A stretch of 64,000 nucleotides of DNA from Citrobacter sp. R56. GTDB taxonomy: Bacteria; Pseudomonadota; Gammaproteobacteria; Enterobacterales; Enterobacteriaceae. This document shows positions 1 to 10,136 of this stretch, piece after piece (position 1 is the stretch's first letter; each line of letters begins with the position of its first letter). The stretch is from assembly GCF_016811995.1 (NCBI RefSeq), contig NZ_CP069159.1:4402001-4466000 (forward strand), given 5' to 3'. The notes under the pieces were generated by a model. The model was not told the DNA's origin. It worked only from the letters and a program-made list of their open reading frames with translations, and made no database searches. Made by a program: the position numbers and the translations under genes.

Positions 1-60
1 TAGGTAGCATAGCAACGAACGATTATCCCTATCAAGCTTTCTGACTAATAATACATCACA
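1..60 (+). promoter_or_regulatory. OxyR operator and oxyS promoter
   Basis: Four tetranucleotides lie at an exact 11-base period: ATAG 9-12, CGAT 20-23, ATCA 31-34 and TGAC 42-45. This is the four-contact spacing known for OxyR (ATAG-N7-CTAT, twice). A -10-like TAATAC at 49-54 sits six bases before the expected oxyS start at 61. By analogy with K-12, oxyR should lie just left of the window on the minus strand; it is not visible here. In K-12 the same site represses oxyR and activates oxyS after peroxide stress. Confidence 0.8.
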
Positions 61-178
61 GAAACGGAGCGGTACCTCTTTAACCCCTTGAAGCCACTGC
101 CCGTTCAGAGAGTTTCTCTCATACTCGACATAACGAAAGCCAACGTGAACTTTTGCGGACCCCGTGGTCCGCTTTTTT
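61..178 (+). ncRNA. oxyS: OxyS small RNA
   Basis: The sequence follows E. coli OxyS almost base for base from its GAAACGGAGCGG start, through the ACTGCCCGTT and CCAACGTGAACTTTTGCGGA segments, to the terminator stem at 155-172 (GCGGACC / GGTCCGC) with a T run to 181. OxyS is an Hfq-binding, peroxide-induced regulator of about 110 nt that represses targets such as fhlA and nusG. Its place next to the arginine operon matches K-12, where it lies between oxyR and argH. The 3' end is set within the T run. Confidence 0.93.
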
Positions 179-229
179 TTTGCATAAATATGACCACCGC
201 CGTCAATTACGACCTGCTGTAAGCAGGAA

Positions 230-250
230 AGCCCCCGATAAAGGGGGGCT
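230..250 (-). terminator. Probable terminator of the MFS gene
   Basis: AGCCCCC and GGGGGGCT pair around the loop GATAAA (231-249), about 25 bases past the stop of the leftward MFS gene. The following T tract on the minus strand is short, so efficiency is uncertain. Confidence 0.55.
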
Positions 251-272
251 GAGAAGCATTAAATAGCGATCT

Positions 273-1556
273 TCACTCAATGCGATCCTTCACAATGAAG
301 AAATAGCAAACCGCCCCGGTAAACGTAACGCAGGCCGCGATCACCAGTGCAAGATTAAAGGAATGGGTCGTATCCACCACCCACCCCGTAACGACAGGAG
401 CAAAAGAGGCAAAAATGAAGCTACCAAAATTTTGAATCGCAGCCACCGAGGCCACTTTTGTTTCAGACACCATAACCTGAACCAGTCCCCAGGCCGACGT
501 GCCAGCAAAATGTACGCAGAACAGCGCCATTGAAATAAAGGCGACGGCCTGCGCAGGCGTAGAAGATTGAACAACCAGCAGAGTCCCCAGCGCTGACATT
601 ATCAGTCCTACAACAATTGCCGTTTTACGCGTTTTCGCAAGGTCATAGCCATGTTTAGCTAATCGGTCTACGGCAATACCGTTTACCCACATTCCCACCG
701 CAGCAGCAAGAAAAGGGATGGCTGCCACCCAGCCCGTCTTCGCTAAACTAAATCCTTGCTCTGCCTGTAAATACCCCGGCAACCAGGCAATATAGAGCCA
801 GCCTGTATAGTTGACGCCTGAGAATCCAAGAATCATCCCCCAGGTGGTACGGTGCCTGAAAAGCGCCAGCCATTCTTTAAAATGCAGTTTAGGCCGAGGC
901 TTGGCAGGTACAGACAGCCAGGCCCGCTCATCATCCATCAAAACGAACTGCGCACGATTGCGGTACCAGGCATACCAGCAGAGGCCAACCAATATCCCCG
1001 CGACACCGATAATGACGAACATGGTTCTCCACCCCCATGCAATTTGCATAAGAACCAGTGCGGGAGGTGCAATAGCCTGGCCGATAACCGTGGAGGAGTT
1101 AAAAATTCCCAGCGCAGTCCCTCGCTCTTTTTGCGCATACCAGTCCGTAATGGATTTCACACCCGCAGGCATAAAAGGGGCTTCACCGATGCCAAGGCCA
1201 ATCCGCATGATGATAAAATGGCTAAATGAGTTAACCATGCCGGTTAATACTTGCATTAACGACCAGAAAATTAAGCCTGCACCCAATACAATTCTTGGAC
1301 CAAAACGATCAAGCAAAATGCCCGAGGGAAGCTGTGAAAACCCATAAGAAAGTGAAAATGCAGAAAGTAGTACACCAAATTCTGTAGCCGACAATCCCAA
1401 TTCACCGCGAATAGCTTCACCTGCTACGCTCAGAGAAGAGCGATCTAAGAAATTAACTATTCCAGCCATGAATAATAAAACTAATGTTACCGTCTGGATA
1501 TTGCTAATTCGTTTTGGTTTATTTTTAATTGCATCAACTGATACTTCAACATCCAT
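273..1556 (-). CDS. MFS sugar-acid:H+ symporter (ACS family)
   Basis: This 427-residue inner-membrane protein has about 12 hydrophobic segments. It carries NFLDRSSLSVA near residues 35-45 and the MFS loop signature GILLDRFGPR near 79-88. It resembles the anion:cation symporters for hexuronates, galactonate and related sugar acids. The start is taken at 1556 (MDVEVSV), seven bases after GGAGGAAC; an upstream in-frame start at 1589 lacks such a site. It lies 116 bases downstream of the mannonate dehydratase remnant and reads the same way, so it probably moved mannonate or a related aldonate for that lost enzyme (inference). It is not at this locus in K-12 as I remember it. The exact substrate is unknown. 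Confidence 0.85.
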   Translation of the reverse strand: MDVEVSVDAIKNKPKRISNIQTVTLVLLFMAGIVNFLDRSSLSVAGEAIRGELGLSATEFGVLLSAFSLSYGFSQLPSGILLDRFGPRIVLGAGLIFWSLMQVLTGMVNSFSHFIIMRIGLGIGEAPFMPAGVKSITDWYAQKERGTALGIFNSSTVIGQAIAPPALVLMQIAWGWRTMFVIIGVAGILVGLCWYAWYRNRAQFVLMDDERAWLSVPAKPRPKLHFKEWLALFRHRTTWGMILGFSGVNYTGWLYIAWLPGYLQAEQGFSLAKTGWVAAIPFLAAAVGMWVNGIAVDRLAKHGYDLAKTRKTAIVVGLIMSALGTLLVVQSSTPAQAVAFISMALFCVHFAGTSAWGLVQVMVSETKVASVAAIQNFGSFIFASFAPVVTGWVVDTTHSFNLALVIAACVTFTGAVCYFFIVKDRIE

Positions 1557-1672
1557 TTTTAGTTCCTCCGGGCGGATTAATAAATGCAATTACTATTTTG
1601 AATATGATTTACACACTGAACCAATAACAATAGAGAGGATGAGGAGATTGTTATTTGTTGTGTTTTAAAGAA

Positions 1673-1864
1673 TTACCCATTCCATAGCGTACCGTCTTCC
1701 AGACGTGCTACCGGTAAACATGTGGGCTTATGCGGGGGTTTTGCTGCTCTCTTTTCGCCAAATGAGAGACCTGGCCCAACGCCTCCATCATCAGTCGTCA
1801 TATTGAGTGTGATAAAATTACGCCCCGGACAAGTCATAAAAACTTCAGTGCCTACAATTTTCAT
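1673..1864 (-). pseudogene. Remnant of mannonate dehydratase (rspA/manD-like), internally deleted
   Basis: This is an intact 63-codon frame whose two halves match opposite ends of RspA/ManD, an enolase-superfamily D-mannonate dehydratase of about 400 residues. Residues 1-27 begin [17 protein letters not shown], as at the RspA N terminus. Residues 28-63 end [14 protein letters not shown], close to the RspA C terminus (…[14 protein letters not shown]). Everything between, including the metal-binding and catalytic residues, is missing. The frame across the scar is open and a Shine-Dalgarno-like AGGAAA precedes the ATG, so a peptide could still be made, but no enzyme activity is possible. The sugar-acid MFS gene follows. 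Confidence 0.85.
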
Positions 1865-2308
1865 TGTTTATTTCCTGAAATGTAAATAAGCACTTAAAAT
1901 GCTATGCTTTTAACCTACTACCATACAAGATTAAAAAATTGAAAACAGAAGACTGATCACATAAAAAATGACCTATCCGATAATAGAAATAATAGTAAGT
2001 GAATCTCTAACCCTATTCTAAGTAATCATTAAAATAACACGTTACAGGTTTTCGTTATTACCAACAAGCCATCACCAATAGACACCACTTAATACTGCCG
2101 CAACAATAAAACTCATAACTCCCTTTATTAAAACACTTTAAATTCGATAATTCATACGGCAATAAAAGAGATGAAAAACCATTAGCAGATGAAGTAATAA
2201 AGAAAGGGTGATGGCATGCCAAATAATGATTTAATTATCAGAACTGATTGTGGATGGTTAAGATTGAGGAGAATCGTGAATGGCAGAGATTTCAGATGTG
2301 AAAGGTCA
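1865..2308. other. AT-rich intergenic region without a recognised gene
   Basis: These 444 bases lie between the rspA/manD remnant and the argH terminator. They are clearly more AT-rich than the neighbours. I see no convincing reading frame or RNA. The left end must hold any promoter for the remnant and the MFS gene. The composition suits accessory DNA inserted or decayed between oxyS and argH. Confidence 0.6.
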
Positions 2309-2340
2309 CTCACACTCTCCCGTATTCCGGAGAGTGTGAG
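2309..2340 (-). terminator. Hairpin after argH (argCBH terminator)
   Basis: A perfect 12-bp stem, CTCACACTCTCC (2309-2320) with GGAGAGTGTGAG (2329-2340), has an 8-base loop and starts nine bases past the argH stop. The U tract is weak on the minus strand, so it may act mainly as a 3' end stabiliser. Confidence 0.7.
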
Positions 2341-2349
2341 GAGAAGTCG

Positions 2350-3723
2350 TTAACCCAGGCGCGCTTTCGCGTAGTCGATCGCCTGAGCAACCTGCTGCGG
2401 CGAAACGCCACCTTTTGCCGCCCGTTTATCCAGACAGGATTGCAGCGACAGGATCGGATAAACATCATCGCCAATCACCGCACTGAACTTCTGCAAATCC
2501 TTCAGCGACAACGCTTCCAGCGGCTTACCCTGACGAATCGCTTCGACCACCGTTTCGCCCACAATATGATGCGCTTCACGGAACGGTACGCCTTTGGCGA
2601 CCAGATAATCCGCCAGTTCCGTCGCGTTGGCATAGCCCTGCTGCGCCGCTTCCTGGCAGCGAGGACGCTTCACCTGAATGCCATCCAGCACCAGCGCCGC
2701 CATATGCAGACAATCCAGCCAGGTGTCGAGCGCGTCGAACAGCCCCTCTTTGTCTTCCTGCATATCTTTGTTATACGCCAGTGGCAGACCTTTCAGCGTC
2801 ATCATCATGCCGGTCAGTGCGCCCTGCACACGGCCACATTTGCCGCGGATCAGTTCCAGCGCATCCGGGTTTTTCTTCTGCGGCATCAGAGAAGAGCCGG
2901 AAGTCACGCGATCGGAAAGCTCAACAAAGCCCGCTTCGCCGGTATTAAAGAAAATCAGATCTTCTGCGAAGCGTGACAGGTGGACCATCCCGATAGATGC
3001 GTCGGACAGCAGTTCAAGGACATGGTCACGATCGGAAACGCTGTCCAGGCTATTACGGGTTGCCGATGCAAAGCCCAGCCAACCGGCCAGCTGTTCACGG
3101 TCAATCTCATAAGCAGTACCCGCCAGCGCGCCGCAACCTAATGGGCTGACGTCCAGACGCTTAAGCGCATCCTGCAGGCGGCTCTCATCGCGGGCCAGCA
3201 TTTCAACGTAAGCCAGGCACCAGTGGGCAAACGTGACTGGCTGCGCGCGTTGAAGATGGGTATAGCCCGGCATCACCGCGTCCTGGTTATTTTGCGCGGT
3301 TTCCACCAGCGCACTTTGCAGTTGACGGGTAGCGCTCAGCAGCTCTGAAACGGTATCTTTGCACCACAATTTCAGATCGGTCGCGACCTGATCGTTACGG
3401 CTACGTCCGGTATGCAGCTTTTTACCTAACTGGCCGACCTTATCGATAAGCTTACCTTCCACCCAGCTATGAATATCTTCGGCATCGCTTTGCAGGATCT
3501 GCTGCGGGTCCAGACGCACCTCTTCCAGCAGATTGTTCAGTGCTTCTTCCAGCTGCAACTGCTCGTCTGCGGTCAACACGCCAACAGTCACCAGCGCTTT
3601 GGACCAGGCCACAGAGCCGACGATATCCTGCTCCGCCAGGCGATAGTCGAAGCGCAAAGAGTCGTTGAACTGTTTGAACCGTTGATCCGCTGCCTGTGTA
3701 AAACGCCCACCCCAAAGTGCCAT
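2350..3723 (-). CDS. argH: Argininosuccinate lyase
   Basis: This 457-residue cytosolic enzyme splits argininosuccinate into arginine and fumarate, the last step of arginine synthesis. It belongs to the fumarase/aspartase superfamily. The signature loop [12 protein letters not shown], which carries the catalytic serine, lies around residues 277-288, and [13 protein letters not shown] with the conserved histidine lies near 157-170. Length and sequence are those of E. coli ArgH. It is the last gene of argC-argB-argH, separated from argB by a REP-bearing spacer of about 100 bases. Confidence 0.97.
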   Translation of the reverse strand: MALWGGRFTQAADQRFKQFNDSLRFDYRLAEQDIVGSVAWSKALVTVGVLTADEQLQLEEALNNLLEEVRLDPQQILQSDAEDIHSWVEGKLIDKVGQLGKKLHTGRSRNDQVATDLKLWCKDTVSELLSATRQLQSALVETAQNNQDAVMPGYTHLQRAQPVTFAHWCLAYVEMLARDESRLQDALKRLDVSPLGCGALAGTAYEIDREQLAGWLGFASATRNSLDSVSDRDHVLELLSDASIGMVHLSRFAEDLIFFNTGEAGFVELSDRVTSGSSLMPQKKNPDALELIRGKCGRVQGALTGMMMTLKGLPLAYNKDMQEDKEGLFDALDTWLDCLHMAALVLDGIQVKRPRCQEAAQQGYANATELADYLVAKGVPFREAHHIVGETVVEAIRQGKPLEALSLKDLQKFSAVIGDDVYPILSLQSCLDKRAAKGGVSPQQVAQAIDYAKARLG

Positions 3724-3746
3724 AACAAATTTCCTTAATAATCAAA

Positions 3747-3826
3747 TTTTTGCCCGGTGGCGCTGCGCTTACCGGGCCTACAAGCCCACGTAGGCCGGAT
3801 AAGCGAAGCGCCATCCGGCACAGAAT
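3747..3826. repeat. REP/BIME palindromes between argB and argH
   Basis: Two inverted REP units, GCCCGGTGGCGCTGCGCTTA then CGTAGGCCGGATAAGCGAAG continuing GCGCCATCCGGC, fill the argB-argH spacer. This is the usual enterobacterial bacterial interspersed mosaic element. It lies inside an operon and could stabilise the upstream argCB mRNA. Confidence 0.9.
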
Positions 3827-3827
3827 C

Positions 3828-4604
3828 TTACGCCAGAATACGCGTACCGATAGGCGTACCATTAAACAGCGCCGGAAGTTGTTCCGCATGACGCCAGGAG
3901 GCGATATCCACCGGACGACCCAGCGTCCGCGCCGCATCCAGAGCCGCATTCACCTTCACAATCATGCCATCAGTAATGATGCCCTGATCAATCAGTTGCT
4001 CCGCTTTGTCGGCAGTGATTTCCGCAATACGCTGACCTTTTCCGTCGAGAATTCCGCTCACATCGGAGAGCAGAATGAGATCTGCGCCGAGCGTTGCCGC
4101 CAACGCTGTCGCCGCCTGATCGGCGTTGACGTTCATCAACTCGCCTTCTTCGGTCACACCGATTGAGCTAACCACTGGCAGAAAACCACTTTCCAGCAGG
4201 GTGTTAATCAGCTTAGGTGAACCCGGCTGCGCCAGTCCAACATGGCCTAACGCTTCGTCGAGCTGAGTCACTTTTACGCTGTCACCGTCGCCAAGATAAA
4301 GACCCACAGAGGCAATATGGTGTTTCTTCGCCCACGCCAGCAGGGTTTTGTTTGCCGTCCCCGCCAGCGCACCGGTAATGATGTCGATCTGGTCAGCAGG
4401 CGTCACACGCAGGCCATTTTTCTTCTTCACCGGCAGGTTGAGCCCTTTCATCAGCTCATCCACCACACAGCCGCCGCCATGCACAATGACCAGCGGACGC
4501 TGATGCGACTCACGATAGTTCACCAGCGCGGTAAACAGACGCTCCAGCGCCTCTTCGCTATCCAGTAATACGCCGCCCAGCTTGATAATCAATGGATTCA
4601 TCAT
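3828..4604 (-). CDS. argB: Acetylglutamate kinase
   Basis: This 258-residue kinase phosphorylates N-acetylglutamate, the second step of arginine synthesis. Amino-acid kinase motifs are visible: [10 protein letters not shown] near the N terminus for ATP phosphates, [13 protein letters not shown] near residues 41-53 for the substrate, and [13 protein letters not shown] in the C-terminal half. The start [10 protein letters not shown] at 4604 gives the E. coli length; a longer in-frame start at 4643 would run into argC. It lies seven bases after argC and is probably translationally coupled. Confidence 0.96.
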   Translation of the reverse strand: MMNPLIIKLGGVLLDSEEALERLFTALVNYRESHQRPLVIVHGGGCVVDELMKGLNLPVKKKNGLRVTPADQIDIITGALAGTANKTLLAWAKKHHIASVGLYLGDGDSVKVTQLDEALGHVGLAQPGSPKLINTLLESGFLPVVSSIGVTEEGELMNVNADQAATALAATLGADLILLSDVSGILDGKGQRIAEITADKAEQLIDQGIITDGMIVKVNAALDAARTLGRPVDIASWRHAEQLPALFNGTPIGTRILA

Positions 4605-4611
4605 TGCACCC

Positions 4612-5616
4612 TTAAATAAGAGACTGCGTTTCGGCAAAGCCAAAACGGATGTTAGCGCACTGCATGGCCTGCGCCGCTGCGCCTTTCAATAAGTTGTCTT
4701 CGGTTGCCACAACAATCAGGTGCTCGCCCTGTACTGCAAATCCGATATCGCAGAACGGTAACCCAACAACGTTCTTCAGCGCCGGAACGCCTTTGTCATA
4801 CAGACGTACCAGCGGTTTATCGCCATATGACTGCTGCAATACCTGCCCTACCTGAGCCTGCGTGACACCCGGTTTCAGGCGGCAGGTAATGGTTTCCAGA
4901 ATGCCCCGTGGGAAGTTACCCAGATGCGGCGTGAAGATCACGTCTGCCCCCAGATGCGTTGCGATTTCCGGCTGATGGCGGTGCGTAAACACGCCGTACG
5001 GTTGCAGGCTCACTTCGCAGAAGCTATTCGAGATTGCAGCCTTGCGCCCGGCGCCGCTCACGCCGCTGGTGGCGTTAATCACCGGCCACTGGGAGAGCTC
5101 CAGAAGATCGGCATCAATCAGCGGTTTCAGCGAAAGCTGCGCTGCCGTGGGGTAGCACCCCGGTACGGCAATCAGGTTTGCCTCTTTCAGTTTATCGGCG
5201 TTCCACTCAGCCAGACCGTACACCGCCTGCTCCAGCAGTTCAGGGTGCTGATGCGTAAAACCATAATATGTCTCGTAGAAGGCGCCATCATTAACGCGGA
5301 ACGCACCGGAGAGGTCGAACACCACACAGCCTGCCGCCAGAAATTGCGGCGCGAGATCGTGGCTCACCTCATGGGCAGTGGCGAGGAACACCACATCCAC
5401 CCCTGCGCTAAACTCGCTAATATCAGACATCGGCTGCAACGGCAGATCGACAATGCCCTTTAACTGCGGATGTAAATCAGAGATTAATTTTCCTGCATCA
5501 TTGCTTTGCGCTGAGACGGTCAAAGCGGTTATGGTCATATCAGGATGGCGATTTACATAGGTCACAAGCTCTGCGCCAGCGTAACCACTGGCACCCACAA
5601 TCAGCGTATTCAACAT
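4612..5616 (-). CDS. argC: N-acetyl-gamma-glutamyl-phosphate reductase
   Basis: This 334-residue NADPH-dependent enzyme reduces N-acetylglutamyl phosphate to the semialdehyde, the third step of arginine synthesis. The nucleotide-binding loop [10 protein letters not shown] lies at residues 8-17 and the active-site cysteine is in [10 protein letters not shown] near residue 154. It is the first gene of argCBH and is divergent from argE. The shared 178-base control region carries ARG boxes, so ArgR-arginine repression is expected. Confidence 0.97.
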   Translation of the reverse strand: MLNTLIVGASGYAGAELVTYVNRHPDMTITALTVSAQSNDAGKLISDLHPQLKGIVDLPLQPMSDISEFSAGVDVVFLATAHEVSHDLAPQFLAAGCVVFDLSGAFRVNDGAFYETYYGFTHQHPELLEQAVYGLAEWNADKLKEANLIAVPGCYPTAAQLSLKPLIDADLLELSQWPVINATSGVSGAGRKAAISNSFCEVSLQPYGVFTHRHQPEIATHLGADVIFTPHLGNFPRGILETITCRLKPGVTQAQVGQVLQQSYGDKPLVRLYDKGVPALKNVVGLPFCDIGFAVQGEHLIVVATEDNLLKGAAAQAMQCANIRFGFAETQSLI

Positions 5617-5730
5617 CGGGGCTGTTCACCTTCTTACGTCTATGTGATCGGGAAGACGGGAATCTTCCTCACCGGGTTAAGGTTTTTCACCTCACCTTAC
5701 ACTTGGTGGGTTTTATTACGCTTAACGTTA

Positions 5731-5771
5731 TTGTATTTTTATTCACAAATACTGCATGAATATTGATACTA
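5731..5771. promoter_or_regulatory. ARG boxes (ArgR operator) between argC and argE
   Basis: Two adjacent 18-bp imperfect palindromes, TTGTATTTTTATTCACAA (5731-5748) and TGCATGAATATTGATACT (5753-5770), lie in the divergent argC/argE spacer. They match the paired ARG boxes of the K-12 argE-argCBH bipolar operator in sequence, spacing and place. ArgR bound with arginine would repress both directions. Confidence 0.85.
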
Positions 5772-5794
5772 TCATGACCTAAGGTGTGTCAACA

Positions 5795-6946
5795 ATGAAA
5801 AACGATTTACCGCCATTTATCGAGATTTACCGCGCTCTGATTGCCACACCATCGATTAGCGCAACCGAAGAAGCGCTGGATCAAAGCAATGCGTCTTTAA
5901 TCACTCTGCTGGCTGAATGGTTTAAGGATTTGGGCTTTCAGGTTGACGTTCAGCCCGTCCCCGGAACCCGTCATAAATTCAATATGCTCGCAAGCATTGG
6001 ACAAGGTGCGGGTGGTCTGTTGCTGGCTGGGCATACCGACACGGTACCGTTTGATGATGGACGCTGGACGCGCGACCCTTTCACGCTGACCGAACACGAC
6101 AATAAGCTCTACGGTCTGGGCACGGCTGACATGAAAGGTTTCTTCGCGTTTATTCTCGATGCCCTGCGCGACGTGGATGTGACAAAGCTGAAGAAACCGC
6201 TCTACATTCTGGCGACCGCCGATGAAGAAACCAGCATGGCGGGCGCGCGCTATTTTGCAGAGACCTCCTCTCTGCGCCCGGACTGCGCGATTATTGGCGA
6301 ACCGACATCGCTGCAACCGATACGCGCCCACAAAGGCCATATTTCAAACGCAATACGTATTCTGGGTCAGTCGGGACACTCCAGCGATCCAGCGCGTGGC
6401 GTTAATGCGATTGAACTGATGCATGACGCTATTGGCCACATCATGCAACTGCGCGACGACCTGAAAGAACGTTATCACTACGAAGCGTTTACCGTCCCGT
6501 ACCCGACGTTAAATCTGGGTCATATTCATGGCGGTGATGCGGCGAACCGCATCTGCGCCTGCTGTGAACTGCATATGGATATCCGCCCGCTGCCGGGCAT
6601 GACGCTGAATGATCTTAACGGCCTGCTCAACGATGCCCTGGCGCCAGTGAGCGAACGCTGGCCGGGTCGCCTGACGGTGTCAGAATTGCACCCGCCCATC
6701 CCAGGCTATGAGTGTCCCCCCAATCATCAACTGGTTGAAGTGGTCGAAAAGCTGCTGGGGACGAAAACAGACGTGGTGAACTACTGCACCGAAGCGCCGT
6801 TTATCCAGACGCTATGTCCAACGCTGGTGCTTGGACCGGGTTCCATTAACCAGGCCCATCAGCCGGATGAATATCTGGAAACACGCTTCATTAAGCCAAC
6901 CCGTGAATTAATCACTCAAGTGATACATCACTTCTGCTGGCACTAA
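5795..6946 (+). CDS. argE: Acetylornithine deacetylase
   Basis: This 383-residue M20-family metallohydrolase removes acetyl from N-acetylornithine to give ornithine. Metal and catalytic residues sit in [14 protein letters not shown] (near 75-88), GTADMKGFF (near 110), [12 protein letters not shown] (near 142-153) and [10 protein letters not shown] (near 167). The ATG at 5795 follows TAAGGTG and gives the E. coli length; a GTG three codons upstream is less likely because it overlaps that ribosome site. Transcription is divergent from argCBH under ArgR. Confidence 0.96.
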   Translation: MKNDLPPFIEIYRALIATPSISATEEALDQSNASLITLLAEWFKDLGFQVDVQPVPGTRHKFNMLASIGQGAGGLLLAGHTDTVPFDDGRWTRDPFTLTEHDNKLYGLGTADMKGFFAFILDALRDVDVTKLKKPLYILATADEETSMAGARYFAETSSLRPDCAIIGEPTSLQPIRAHKGHISNAIRILGQSGHSSDPARGVNAIELMHDAIGHIMQLRDDLKERYHYEAFTVPYPTLNLGHIHGGDAANRICACCELHMDIRPLPGMTLNDLNGLLNDALAPVSERWPGRLTVSELHPPIPGYECPPNHQLVEVVEKLLGTKTDVVNYCTEAPFIQTLCPTLVLGPGSINQAHQPDEYLETRFIKPTRELITQVIHHFCWH

Positions 6947-6953
6947 CGATCCC

Positions 6954-6995
6954 TCGCCTCGCCCATCCGAAGGGAATACACGAGGCGATATTTTT
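6954..6995 (+). terminator. argE terminator
   Basis: TCGCCTCG (6954-6961) pairs with CGAGGCGA (6981-6988) and is followed by TATTTTTA, just downstream of the argE stop. Confidence 0.75.
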
Positions 6996-7290
6996 ACATT
7001 TTCATAAGCAATACTTATCTGATTCTTGCTGAATTAAATAACGTAAATTGCCGCCATTTATTCGTTTGCTGAACCGATTTCGCAGCAATTGACGTCACGT
7101 CTTTTACGTGGCTTTATAAAAGACGACGAAGAACAATGTCCGAAAGATTCCATATTGCAGCAAGGCCGCGCACCAGCACATCTCAGGGAACTGACATAAG
7201 CCAGTGACCCAGATGGGCGAGCGCAGCCAACACCGCTGCGGCGTGAAAGATACAGGGCAATCAAATTAAAGATGGGGTGTCTGGGGTCAT
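6996..7290 (+). promoter_or_regulatory. ppc leader and promoter region
   Basis: This is about 295 non-coding bases between the argE terminator and ppc. A possible promoter is TTGACG (7089-7094) with TTATAA (7114-7119), though the 19-base spacing is long. The segment just before ppc (AGGGCAATCAAA, then GGGGTCATATG) resembles the K-12 ppc leader. No other gene is seen. Confidence 0.45.
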
Positions 7291-9942
7291 ATGAACGAAC
7301 AATATTCCGCGTTGCGTAGTAATGTCAGTATGCTCGGCAAAGTGCTGGGAGAAACCATCAAAGATGCGTTGGGAGAGAGCATTCTTGATCGCGTAGAAAC
7401 AATCCGTAAGCTGTCGAAATCTTCTCGCGCTGGCAATGAAGCTGACCGCCAGGAATTGCTCACTACGTTACAGAATCTGTCTAACGACGAGCTTTTACCG
7501 GTTGCCCGTGCGTTCAGTCAATTTCTGAATCTGGCCAATACCGCTGAGCAATACCACAGTATTTCGCCGCATGGCGAAGCTGCCAGCAACCCGGAAGTGA
7601 TTGCCCGCACCCTGCGTAAACTGAAAAACCAACCCGATCTCGACGATGCCACCATCAGAAAGGCCGTGGAGTCTTTGTCCCTGGAACTGGTGCTCACCGC
7701 CCACCCGACAGAGATCACTCGCCGCACGCTGATCCATAAAATGGGTGAAGTTAACACCTGCCTGAAGCAGCTTGATAACAAAGACATCGTCGATTACGAA
7801 CGTCATCAACTGATGCGCCGTTTGCGTCAGTTGATCGCCCAGTCCTGGCATACCGATGAGATCCGCAAGCTACGTCCAAGCCCGGTGGATGAAGCCAAAT
7901 GGGGCTTTGCCGTTGTTGAAAACAGTCTGTGGCAGGGGGTACCTAACTACCTGCGTGAGCTGAACGAACAGCTCGAAGAGAATCTGGGTTACACACTGCC
8001 GGTTGATTTCGTTCCCGTCCGTTTTACCTCCTGGATGGGCGGTGACCGTGACGGCAACCCAAACGTAACGGCAGATATTACCCGCCATGTGATGCTGCTA
8101 AGCCGCTGGAAAGCCACCGACCTCTTCCTGAAAGACATTCAATTTTTAATTTCCGAACTGTCCATGGTCGATGCCACGCCGGAACTGTTAGCGATGGTCG
8201 GCGAAGAAGGTGCATCGGAGCCTTACCGCTATCTGATGAAAAACCTGCGCGCGCGCCTGATGGCAACTCAGGCCTGGCTGGAAGCACGTCTGAAAGGTGA
8301 GAAGCTGCCGAAACCGGCAGGTCTACTGACCCAAAACGAACAGCTATGGGAGCCTCTGTACGCCTGTTATCAGTCACTTCAGGCATGTGGCATGGGCATC
8401 ATCGCCAACGGCGAGCTGCTCGATACCCTTCGCCGCGTGAAATGCTTTGGCGTACCGCTGGTCCGCATTGATATCCGTCAGGAGAGCACCCGTCATACTG
8501 AAGCGCTGGGCGAACTGACCCGTTACCTCGGTCTTGGCGATTATGAGAACTGGTCAGAAGCCGACAAGCAGGCTTTCCTAATCCGCGAACTGAACTCCAA
8601 ACGTCCGCTGCTGCCACGTAACTGGGAACCCAGCAATGAAACCCGCGAAGTGCTTGATACCTGTCAGGTCATCGCCGAAGCGCCGCTTGGGTCCATTGCC
8701 GCTTACGTCATATCGATGGCAAAAACACCGTCTGACGTACTGGCCGTTCATCTGCTGTTGAAAGAAGCCGGTATTGGCTTTGCCATGCCTGTCGCGCCAC
8801 TGTTCGAAACGCTGGATGACCTGAATAATGCCGATAGCGTGATGACGCAGTTGTTGAATATCGACTGGTATCGCGGGTTTATCCAGGGCAAGCAGATGGT
8901 CATGATCGGCTATTCTGACTCCGCGAAGGATGCCGGTGTGATGGCCGCATCCTGGGCGCAGTATCAGGCGCAGGACGCGCTGATCAAAACCTGTGAAAAA
9001 GCAGGCATTGAACTGACGCTGTTCCACGGGCGCGGTGGTTCCATTGGTCGCGGCGGTGCCCCGGCTCATGCCGCACTCCTCTCCCAACCGCCAGGCAGTC
9101 TGAAAGGCGGACTGCGCGTCACCGAACAAGGCGAGATGATCCGCTTCAAATACGGTCTGCCGGAAGTGACCATTAGCAGCCTGTCGTTGTACACCAGCGC
9201 GATTCTGGAGGCCAACCTGTTGCCGCCGCCAGAGCCGAAAGAAGACTGGCGTCATATTATGGATGAGCTGTCTGTCATCTCTTGCGATATGTATCGCGGC
9301 TACGTGCGTGAAAACAAAGACTTTGTGCCGTATTTCCGCTCGGCAACCCCAGAACAGGAACTGGCTAAATTGCCGCTTGGCTCACGTCCGGCAAAACGTC
9401 GACCCACCGGGGGCGTTGAATCACTGCGCGCCATCCCGTGGATCTTTGCCTGGACGCAAAACCGCCTGATGCTCCCGGCCTGGTTAGGTGCAGGTACCGC
9501 GCTGCAAAAAGTGGTCGAAGATGGCAAGCAGAGCGAACTGGAAACCATGTGTCGTGACTGGCCATTCTTCTCCACGCGTCTTGCGATGCTGGAAATGGTG
9601 TTCTCAAAAGCGGACCTGTGGCTGGCGGAATACTACGACCAGCGTCTGGTTAAAAAAGAGCTGTGGCCGCTGGGTGCAGAGTTGCGCCATCTGCAGGAGG
9701 AAGACATTAAGGTAGTGCTGGCGATCGCCAACGACGCCCACCTGATGGCTGATCTGCCGTGGATTGCCGAGTCTATCCAGTTAAGAAACGTCTACACCGA
9801 CCCGCTGAACGTCCTGCAGGCAGAGTTGTTACACCGTTCGCGCCTGGCGGAAGAACAAGGCAAAGAACCTGATCCACGCGTTGAACAAGCGCTGATGGTC
9901 ACCATCGCTGGCGTGGCTGCCGGCATGCGTAATACCGGTTAA
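7291..9942 (+). CDS. ppc: Phosphoenolpyruvate carboxylase
   Basis: This 883-residue cytosolic enzyme carboxylates PEP to oxaloacetate and refills the TCA cycle. Visible catalytic segments are [12 protein letters not shown] with the essential histidine near 138, [10 protein letters not shown] near 540-550, and the glycine-rich [12 protein letters not shown] near 578-590. The C terminus AGMRNTG is the conserved tail involved in aspartate inhibition. Length equals E. coli Ppc. It is monocistronic, with its own terminator. Confidence 0.98.
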   Translation: MNEQYSALRSNVSMLGKVLGETIKDALGESILDRVETIRKLSKSSRAGNEADRQELLTTLQNLSNDELLPVARAFSQFLNLANTAEQYHSISPHGEAASNPEVIARTLRKLKNQPDLDDATIRKAVESLSLELVLTAHPTEITRRTLIHKMGEVNTCLKQLDNKDIVDYERHQLMRRLRQLIAQSWHTDEIRKLRPSPVDEAKWGFAVVENSLWQGVPNYLRELNEQLEENLGYTLPVDFVPVRFTSWMGGDRDGNPNVTADITRHVMLLSRWKATDLFLKDIQFLISELSMVDATPELLAMVGEEGASEPYRYLMKNLRARLMATQAWLEARLKGEKLPKPAGLLTQNEQLWEPLYACYQSLQACGMGIIANGELLDTLRRVKCFGVPLVRIDIRQESTRHTEALGELTRYLGLGDYENWSEADKQAFLIRELNSKRPLLPRNWEPSNETREVLDTCQVIAEAPLGSIAAYVISMAKTPSDVLAVHLLLKEAGIGFAMPVAPLFETLDDLNNADSVMTQLLNIDWYRGFIQGKQMVMIGYSDSAKDAGVMAASWAQYQAQDALIKTCEKAGIELTLFHGRGGSIGRGGAPAHAALLSQPPGSLKGGLRVTEQGEMIRFKYGLPEVTISSLSLYTSAILEANLLPPPEPKEDWRHIMDELSVISCDMYRGYVRENKDFVPYFRSATPEQELAKLPLGSRPAKRRPTGGVESLRAIPWIFAWTQNRLMLPAWLGAGTALQKVVEDGKQSELETMCRDWPFFSTRLAMLEMVFSKADLWLAEYYDQRLVKKELWPLGAELRHLQEEDIKVVLAIANDAHLMADLPWIAESIQLRNVYTDPLNVLQAELLHRSRLAEEQGKEPDPRVEQALMVTIAGVAAGMRNTG

Positions 9943-9956
9943 TTCCCCCCAGTAAA

Positions 9957-9990
9957 CCGCCCTGTGACATAGTCCAGGGCGGGCATTTCA
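9957..9990 (+). terminator. ppc terminator
   Basis: CCGCCCTG (9957-9964) pairs with CAGGGCGG (9975-9982) and is followed by GCATTTCA. It starts about 14 bases after the ppc stop. Confidence 0.65.
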
Positions 9991-10136
9991 AACTGATGTT
10001 ATAGTCTCCATAGATTCATTCTATTCTGTCTGCATTTCATTCACTGAGTGGATATTTATTATTCATCTTGATGGTTCAGATTTTCTTAAGGTTTGGGTGC
10101 TACGTTTGGCGCCACTATTAAAGACAGGCTTACTCT

